64,000 nucleotides of DNA from DATKWD01 sp963704815 (GTDB taxonomy: Bacteria; Actinomycetota; Acidimicrobiia; Acidimicrobiales; Salinilacustritrichaceae), in the NCBI GenBank assembly GCA_963704815.1, contig CAVPHU010000001.1, positions 1,240,001 through 1,304,000 of the forward strand. The letters are read 5' to 3'. Positions 59,337-64,000 of this stretch are shown here, one piece after another. A program made the translations under genes and the position numbers. Each line of letters starts with the position of its first letter. Within the stretch, counting starts at the first letter, position 1. The notes beneath the pieces were generated by a model. That model made no database searches, was not told the DNA's origin, and saw nothing but the letters and a program-made list of their open reading frames with translations.

Positions 59337-59924
59337 ATGTCCGTCGACCCCTTCGAACGCCTGGCCAGGTCACCTGCGCCGCCGTACGCGGGCGAGGGCG
59401 AGTTCGGGCTGTGGCACGTGAGCGAGGACCCCGGGTTGCGCCGATTCGAGCCACATGTCCCAGCGACGAACACGTCGGCCGAGCCCGCGGTCTGGGCCGT
59501 CGACACCCGCCACCTGCCGACCTTCTGGTTCCCACGCGATTGCCCGCGTGGATGCATCTGGCCGGGCGAGCACACCAGCGAGACCGACATCGAGACCTTC
59601 TTCGGCCAATCGGCTGCCCAGCGGGTGCACGTGATCGAAGCGGCGTGGCTCGACGCCATGCGCGCGTGCCGGCTCTTCGCCTACCGGTTGCCGGTCGACG
59701 GGTTCGAGCCCGGCGACGTCGGCGGCTACTGGGTGAACGGCGAGCCGGTCGAGGCGCTCGATCGGGTCGAGATCGACGACCTGGTCGGCCGTCATGCCGA
59801 GGCGGGCATCGAGCTCCGGGTCACACCCTCGATCTGGCCGTTCTGGAAACGAGTGGCCGCCTCGACGGTCGAGTTCTCCGGAAGCCGGCTCAGCAACGCC
59901 GCCGACCACTCCGACCGATTCTGA
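59337..59924 (+). CDS. DUF6886-like protein
   Basis: A 195-residue protein with a conserved start F-G-L-W-H-V-S-E-D-P-G-L-R-R-F-E-P-H, then A-V-W-A-V-D-T-R-H-L-P-T-F-W-F-P-R-D-C-P-R, which I recognise as the DUF6886 family of unknown function. No membrane segments. ATG 59337 or the GTG three codons earlier could start it. It precedes an acyl-CoA dehydrogenase gene with its own promoter. Confidence 0.72.
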   Translation: MSVDPFERLARSPAPPYAGEGEFGLWHVSEDPGLRRFEPHVPATNTSAEPAVWAVDTRHLPTFWFPRDCPRGCIWPGEHTSETDIETFFGQSAAQRVHVIEAAWLDAMRACRLFAYRLPVDGFEPGDVGGYWVNGEPVEALDRVEIDDLVGRHAEAGIELRVTPSIWPFWKRVAASTVEFSGSRLSNAADHSDRF

Positions 59925-59934
59925 GTTGGTCGCG

Positions 59935-59940
59935 TAGGTT
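59935..59940 (+). promoter_or_regulatory. -10 box of leaderless promoter, acyl-CoA dehydrogenase
   Basis: TAGGTT ends 6 nt before the GTG at 59947. Confidence 0.5.
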
Positions 59941-59946
59941 CGCCGT

Positions 59947-61110
59947 GTGGACTTCACACCGAATCCCGACCACGAGGCGATCATCGAGGCCGTCGACGCG
60001 GTGTGCGCCCAGTTCGACGACGAGTACTGGTCGGGCTGCGACCAACGGCACGAGTTCCCGTGGGAGTTCTACCGAGCCATGGCCGACGGTGGGTGGGTCG
60101 GCATCTGCATCCCCGAGCCGTACGGGGGTGGCGGGCAGGGCATCACCGAGGGCGCGCTGGTCCTGAACCGGATCGCCGCGTCGGGTGCCGCCATGAACGG
60201 GTCGACGGCGATCCACCTGACGATGTTCGGCCTCAACCCGGTCGTGAAGTTCGGCAACGACCAGCTGAAGGACGCGTTCCTTCCCCGTGCCGCGGCCGGC
60301 GACCTGCACGTCGCGTTCGGCGTCACCGAGCCCGATGCCGGCACCGACACCTCGCGCATCGCCACCCGCGCGACCGACGACGGCCGGGGCGGGTTCGTCG
60401 TCACCGGTCGCAAGATCTGGACATCGAAGGCACTCGAGTCCGAGGTCTGCCTGCTGCTGGCCCGCACCGACGGGGTACCCGGCGATGGCTTCGACGGGCT
60501 CACGCTGTTCCTGGTCGATCTCGACCCCGAGCACTGCGACATCGCGGCCATTCCCAAGCTCGGACGCAACGCGGTCGCGTCGTGCGAGGTGGCCTACGAC
60601 GAGCTCCCGGTCGAGGGCTGGCGGATGGTCGGCGAACGCGGGCAGGGCTTCCGCCACATCCTCCACGGCCTCAACCCCGAGCGCATCCTGCTGTCGGCCA
60701 TGGCATGCGGCATCGGTGAGGTGGCGCTCGACCGGGCGGCGACCTACGCGAAGGAGCGGATCGTGTTCGACCGACCGATCGGCTCGAACCAGGCGATCTC
60801 GCACCCCCTGGCCCAGGCCCACATGCAGCTCCAGGCCGCGATGCAGATGATGCACCTCGCCGCTTGGCGCTACGACCACGACCTTCCGTGCGGCGAGCAG
60901 GCCAACACGGCCAAGTGGCTCGCGGCCGAGGCCGGCTGGTTCGCCGCCGACCAGGCGGTCCAGACCCACGGCGGTCTCGGCTACGCCACCGAGTACCAGG
61001 TCGAACGGTTCTGGCGGGAGGCGCGGCTGCAACGCCTGGCCCCGGTGAGCCAGGAGATGACGCTGAACTTCATCGCCCAGACCGTCCTCGGCCTCCCCCG
61101 CAGCTACTGA
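59947..61110 (+). CDS. Acyl-CoA dehydrogenase
   Basis: A 387-residue acyl-CoA dehydrogenase with all three domains: I-P-E-P-Y-G-G-G-G-Q-G-I-T-E-G near residue 60, F-G-V-T-E-P-D-A-G-T-D-T-S, K-I-W-T-S-K, and the C-terminal D-R-P-I-G-S-N-Q-A-I-S-H-P-L and QTHGGLGYATEYQVERFWRE. The usual E-G-T-S-E-I segment near the flavin is replaced by L-A-P-V-S-Q-E-M, seen in a separate FadE subgroup, so the catalytic base may be elsewhere. The substrate is unknown. Confidence 0.9.
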   Translation: MDFTPNPDHEAIIEAVDAVCAQFDDEYWSGCDQRHEFPWEFYRAMADGGWVGICIPEPYGGGGQGITEGALVLNRIAASGAAMNGSTAIHLTMFGLNPVVKFGNDQLKDAFLPRAAAGDLHVAFGVTEPDAGTDTSRIATRATDDGRGGFVVTGRKIWTSKALESEVCLLLARTDGVPGDGFDGLTLFLVDLDPEHCDIAAIPKLGRNAVASCEVAYDELPVEGWRMVGERGQGFRHILHGLNPERILLSAMACGIGEVALDRAATYAKERIVFDRPIGSNQAISHPLAQAHMQLQAAMQMMHLAAWRYDHDLPCGEQANTAKWLAAEAGWFAADQAVQTHGGLGYATEYQVERFWREARLQRLAPVSQEMTLNFIAQTVLGLPRSY

Positions 61111-61114
61111 CCCG

Positions 61115-61799
61115 TCACGTGCGCCGGCAGGTGTAGGCCCCGTAGGCCGAACGGACGTAGTGGGCGTCGAGGATCTCGAATCCCACGCGCTCCAGCATCG
61201 GCTCGAACAGCCACGACCAGGTGCTGAACTCGCCACGGACGTGTGCTTCGAGTTCGGGGCGGGTGAACCCACCAGTCGGATCGTCGACCGCACCGGCGAC
61301 CCACGCCGCGAAGCGCTCGTCGGCCTCGGCGGGTTCGAAGTCGAACACGAGGTCGCGAAGACGCAGGATGCCGCCGGGCTTCATCAGCGCATGGATCCGT
61401 TGCAGGGCGATGCCCTTCCACAGATCGGGCAGCTGATGCAGCGCGTTGCGGCTGTAGACGAGGTCGGCCGGCTGGCCGGAGTGCTCGTATGACAGGAAGC
61501 CCGCTTGGACGACGTCGACGTTGGGGTGTCCGACCTCCTCGATCCTGCGTCGAAGCACCTCGACCATGGCCGGCGACACGTCGACGGCGACCACCCGGCC
61601 CGCGTGCTCGGCGACGGCCAGTGCGAGCACGCCCGTCCCGGCGCCGAGATCGACGACGGTGGAGTCGGCGCCGATGCCATGGCGGAGAAGGACCTCGATG
61701 TCCTCGGCCGGATCGAAGCCGGCCTTCTGCTCGTATCCGGTCACGTAGTGGGCGTCGAGGTGTTCGGCACCCGCGTGGGCCGTCTCGTCGATCCACCAT
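61115..61799 (-). CDS. SAM-dependent methyltransferase (5' end interrupted)
   Basis: About 227 residues. The SAM-binding loop is clear (D-S-T-V-V-D-L-G-A-G-T-G-V-L-A-L-A-V-A), followed by V-V-A-V-D-V-S-P-A-M-V-E and the L-V-Y-S-R-N-A-L-H-Q-L-P and M-K-P-G-G-I-L-R-L-R motifs. The family's usual start W-I-D-E-T-A-H-A-G-A-E-H-L-D has no in-frame ATG or GTG just before it. Dropping one G at about 61796 puts ATG 61799 in frame, so I take that as the start. It overlaps the 3' end of the phosphatase gene. The substrate is unknown. Confidence 0.75.
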
Positions 61800-62412
61800 C
61801 CTCGACGGCTCCGAGCGAGGTGCGCGGTGTCGGCGATCTGTTCGACCCGCAGCCCGCCGTCGTGCTCCTGCCGAGCACCGTGATCGCGCACGACTCGGGC
61901 CCCTCGGCGATGAGCCCGGGTACGCGTTCCTCGACCGCTGCATCGCCGAGCAGCGTGCGCAGCAGATCGACGGTTGCTCCGCCATGGGTCGCTACGACGA
62001 CCGTGCACTCGGGGTGTGTCGCCGAGACGTCGTGCAACGCGGCCAACATCCGTTCGCCGGTGGCAGTCGAGCTCTCGCCGATGGCCGGCTGGTAGCTGCG
62101 GTCCGATGAAGCCCGATCCCACTCGGCCAGGAACGTCGGCAGGTCGAGGCCTGACTCGACCGACCAGTTCATGCGCTCGACGAGCCGATCGTCGATGCTG
62201 ACCTCGGTGCCGAGATGGTGAGCGATGGGCGCCGCTGTTTCGCGCGCTCGGCGCAGCGGGCTCGAGAAGACCCGAGCGATCGAGCGGCCGTACCGACTCT
62301 CGATCCACCGCGCCGTGTCGGCCACCTGCCGATGGCCGACCTCGGTGAGCCTCGGATCGCCTGGCTCCCGCGCCTTCTCTCCGTGCTGGACCAGCACGAT
62401 CCGAGTCGCCAT
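61741..62412 (-). CDS. Histidine phosphatase family protein (3' end interrupted)
   Basis: A phosphoglycerate-mutase-like phosphatase of about 220 residues. The phosphate pocket reads V-L-V-Q-H-G-E-K-A with Gln where R-H-G is usual, and the second His is in VVVATHGGATVDLL; S-S-P-L-R-R-A-R-E-T-A supplies the Arg. The ATG at 62412 is set by a TAGCCT box 7 nt upstream. After S-C-A-I-T-V-L near 61871 the conserved ending D-G-G-L-R-V-E-Q-I-A-D-T-A-H-L is found only in another frame, so two bases are extra or one is missing there. Confidence 0.75.
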   Translation of the reverse strand: MATRIVLVQHGEKAREPGDPRLTEVGHRQVADTARWIESRYGRSIARVFSSPLRRARETAAPIAHHLGTEVSIDDRLVERMNWSVESGLDLPTFLAEWDRASSDRSYQPAIGESSTATGERMLAALHDVSATHPECTVVVATHGGATVDLLRTLLGDAAVEERVPGLIAEGPESCAITVLGRSTTAGCGSNRSPTPRTSLGAVEDGGSTRRPTRVPNTSTPTT

Positions 62413-62419
62413 CTCGTGG

Positions 62420-62425
62420 AGGCTA
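62420..62425 (-). promoter_or_regulatory. -10 box of leaderless promoter, histidine phosphatase
   Basis: TAGCCT on the minus strand ends 7 nt before the ATG at 62412. Confidence 0.45.
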
Positions 62426-62483
62426 CGCAGCGCTGACGGGTGCGCGAGGCTGGACTTCTTCGTCATGGAACCCGGACAGGTCC

Positions 62484-62595
62484 CAACTTCCCGGCCGAGT
62501 GGCCGCAAAACCGCGCACCCCACCGGGAAGTTGCGGACCGCGTTCCCTACTTCCCGGCCGAGTGGCCGCGAACCGCACGCCCCACCGGGAAGTTG
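62484..62595. repeat. Two tandem 63-bp stem-loop repeats
   Basis: Two near-identical units with a 63-bp period. Each has outer arms (first unit CAACTTCCCGG 62484-62494 with CCGGGAAGTTG 62523-62533; second unit ACTTCCCGG 62549-62557 with CCGGGAAGT 62585-62593) around an inner hairpin GGCCGAGTGGCC. They fill the gap between the phosphatase promoter and the EamA gene end (62601) and are not coding. Confidence 0.8.
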
Positions 62596-62600
62596 CCGAC

Positions 62601-63563
62601 CTAGGTTCTCGAACCCTGATCGGCGGCGAGTTGGCGGCCGCCGGTCGAGCGCAGCGCACCGACGACACCGACGAGGGTGAGCACGCCTCCGGCGATCTGG
62701 AGCAGCTCGACCGGCTCGTCGAGGAACACGTACGCCATGGTGCCGGCGAGGAAGGGCACCGAGAGTTGGATGAGTGGCGGCAGGTTCGCCGCCACCCAGG
62801 GCAGCGGCCAGGTCGAGACGAAGTGCCCGAGCGCGCCCGGGACGACGGCGATGGAGGCGGCGATGAGCAGGTCGCTCCGCCCGATCGAGCCGACGGGCTC
62901 ACCGGTGACCGCGACGTACCCGCTCACCAAGACCGCTGCGGTGACGACGGCCCCGAACAGGAACGGCACGGTGTCGATGTGCTCGCGGCCCTGCTTCGAC
63001 CAGGTGAAGTAGAGGGCGAAGAAGGCCACGTTGGCGATCGCCATGGCGACCCCGACCGGATCGCCCTCGGGCCCTGAGGCTCCGGCCAACACGACCACGG
63101 CGGTGCCCGCGATCGACACCAGCGACCACAGGCGGAACGCAACGCCCGGCCTCTCACCGAAGACGACAGCGGCCAGCACCCCCACGAAGACCGGTGCCAG
63201 GAGCTGCATCAAGGTCACGTCGACGACCGAGGTGCGCTTCACGGCGATCATGAAGAACAGCTGGTGGATGCCGAACGCGACGCCGGCTCGACCGGCCCAC
63301 GACCAGCCGACCCTTCCTGGCGGCCTGCCTGATCGGCGAATGTGCACGAGCGCCAGCGTTCCCATGAGCGTGGCGCCGATCCACAGGCGCCAGAACGACA
63401 AGACGGGCCCCGAGACGTTCGACCCACCGACCATGACCGGCCCGGTGCTGTAGAGGAACGCGCCGAAGGTGATCAGCCCGAGGGGGTGACGCCGGGCCGC
63501 GGAGACGAGGCGGTTCTCGTCGAGTGAGCCCGTCGCGTGTCGGGGATCGCCGGTCGTGACCAC
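62601..63563 (-). CDS. EamA-family (DMT superfamily) transporter
   Basis: A 320-residue membrane protein with about ten helices in two EamA repeats (about 30-165 and 175-305). Family sequences include P-V-M-V-G-G-S-N-V-S-G-P-V-L-S-F-W-R-L, T-S-V-V-D-V-T-L-M-Q-L-L-A-P-V and, in repeat 2, P-P-L-I-Q-L-S-V-P-F-L-A-G-T-M-A-Y-V-F-L. These proteins export metabolites or drugs; the substrate is unknown. It starts at GTG 63563. The 3' end is next to the tandem stem-loop repeats. Confidence 0.88.
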   Translation of the reverse strand: MVTTGDPRHATGSLDENRLVSAARRHPLGLITFGAFLYSTGPVMVGGSNVSGPVLSFWRLWIGATLMGTLALVHIRRSGRPPGRVGWSWAGRAGVAFGIHQLFFMIAVKRTSVVDVTLMQLLAPVFVGVLAAVVFGERPGVAFRLWSLVSIAGTAVVVLAGASGPEGDPVGVAMAIANVAFFALYFTWSKQGREHIDTVPFLFGAVVTAAVLVSGYVAVTGEPVGSIGRSDLLIAASIAVVPGALGHFVSTWPLPWVAANLPPLIQLSVPFLAGTMAYVFLDEPVELLQIAGGVLTLVGVVGALRSTGGRQLAADQGSRT

Positions 63564-63621
63564 GCCCGAAGCGTGACAGACCGGTGCGCCGCCGTTCGAG
63601 CCTGTTCGAGCCGAGGCTCCC

Positions 63622-63627
63622 TAGCCT
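63622..63627 (+). promoter_or_regulatory. -10 box of leaderless promoter, MOSC gene
   Basis: TAGCCT ends 6 nt before the GTG at 63634. Confidence 0.45.
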
Positions 63628-63633
63628 GCGAGC

Positions 63634-64000
63634 GTGACCTCGACCAACGACGACCTGCGCGCTCGTCCACGCGGTCCACATCGCCCCCGGCTCACGCCTT
63701 CCGATGAAGCGGAGTCGAATCGGTGGTCGCCGAGACGGGCAAGGGACTGGTGGGCGACCGCTACCACGGGACCGGACACCGCCACGTGTCGGTCCAGTCG
63801 GCAACCGAGCTCGCCGAGGCGGCCGTCGAACTGGGCGCTCCGATCGAGGCGGCAGGCACTCGACGGAACGTCACCATCTCACACGGTCGAGTGCCGTCGG
63901 ATCTCTGGCAGCCGCATCCGGATCGGTGACGTCGTCCTCGAAGTGGTGCGCGTCGCCGCCCCGTGCCGGATGCTCGACGACGAGATCGGCGACGGCGCTC
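63634..64000 (+). CDS. MOSC-domain protein (partial, frame interrupted)
   Basis: A MOSC (molybdenum cofactor sulfurase C-terminal) domain running off the right edge. Readable segments are A-V-H-I-A-P-G-S-R-L-P-M-K-R, E-T-G-K-G-L-V-G-D-R-Y-H-G-T-G-H-R-H-V-S, T-R-R-N-V-T-I-S-H-G and the Cys-containing A-P-C-R-M-L-D-D-E-I. Three single extra bases, near 63659, 63713 and 63906, separate these segments; removing them gives one continuous protein. MOSC proteins bind sulfur-ligated molybdenum cofactor or transfer sulfur. The GTG start is fixed by the -10 box. Confidence 0.72.
   Translation, partial: MTSTNDDLRARPRGPHRPRLTPSDEAESNRWSPRRARDWWATATTGPDTATCRSSRQPSSPRRPSNWALRSRRQALDGTSPSHTVECRRISGSRIRIGDVVLEVVRVAAPCRMLDDEIGDGA

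Overview
The window is high-GC, gene-dense DNA (genes commonly overlap by 4 bp as ATGA or GTGA, with many GTG starts). It encodes a Suf iron-sulfur system with a Rieske-type subunit, a DUF2510 protein, several acyl-CoA dehydrogenases, a cytochrome P450, luciferase-like flavin monooxygenases and a patatin-DUF3376 protein. This points to Actinomycetota, most likely Acidimicrobiia (Ilumatobacter-like). That placement is inference from gene content; there is no rRNA, tRNA, CRISPR array, integrase or transposase in view.

Layout. 1-3078: acyl-CoA dehydrogenase, a VapBC-type toxin-antitoxin pair, an MBL hydrolase. 3084-13724: the Suf machinery in two opposed clusters, sufC-sufS-sufU on + and sufB-(two small genes)-sufD-Rieske-sufC on -, with an FMN reductase, a pterin dehydratase and an EAL-GAF-GGDEF protein between them. 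The two clusters share a 13-nt operator-like motif (12/13). 13754-18281: a heterodimeric ABC exporter and a degenerate SMC-like protein. 18320-24585: carbonic-anhydrase-like, flavin reductase and MBL genes, then a hydrolase / thioredoxin-fusion / UGSC selenoprotein operon, then MutY and a MaoC protein. 24654-32281: a full GGDEF-EAL protein, methylsuccinyl-CoA dehydrogenase, a glycosyltransferase, a P450, a DUF885 peptidase. 32301-33499: an AbiEi/DUF559 gene bracketed by palindromic repeats. 33504-49739: mixed metabolism, including class II and class I fumarases, a membrane acyltransferase, propionyl-CoA synthetase and two luciferase-like monooxygenases. 49767-64000: patatin, a DUF1501/DUF1800 pair, a membrane metalloprotease, a GMC oxidoreductase, a kinase-like protein, an acyl-CoA dehydrogenase, a methyltransferase, a histidine phosphatase, an EamA transporter and a partial MOSC gene.

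The most interesting item is the selenoprotein at 22702-23214. An in-frame TGA is followed by G-S-C and lies directly upstream of a perfect 8-bp hairpin with a GUG loop, as expected of a bacterial SECIS. The gene sits in an operon behind a protein with a CxxC thioredoxin domain.

Two window-wide patterns matter for anyone using this annotation. First, about twenty genes carry a TAnnnT -10 hexamer ending 6-9 nt before the start codon, so most promoters here look leaderless, and this fixes many start codons. Second, at least nine genes have reading frames that are restored by removing single bases. The errors are all in the insertion direction, which looks like a sequencing or assembly error mode rather than true gene decay.
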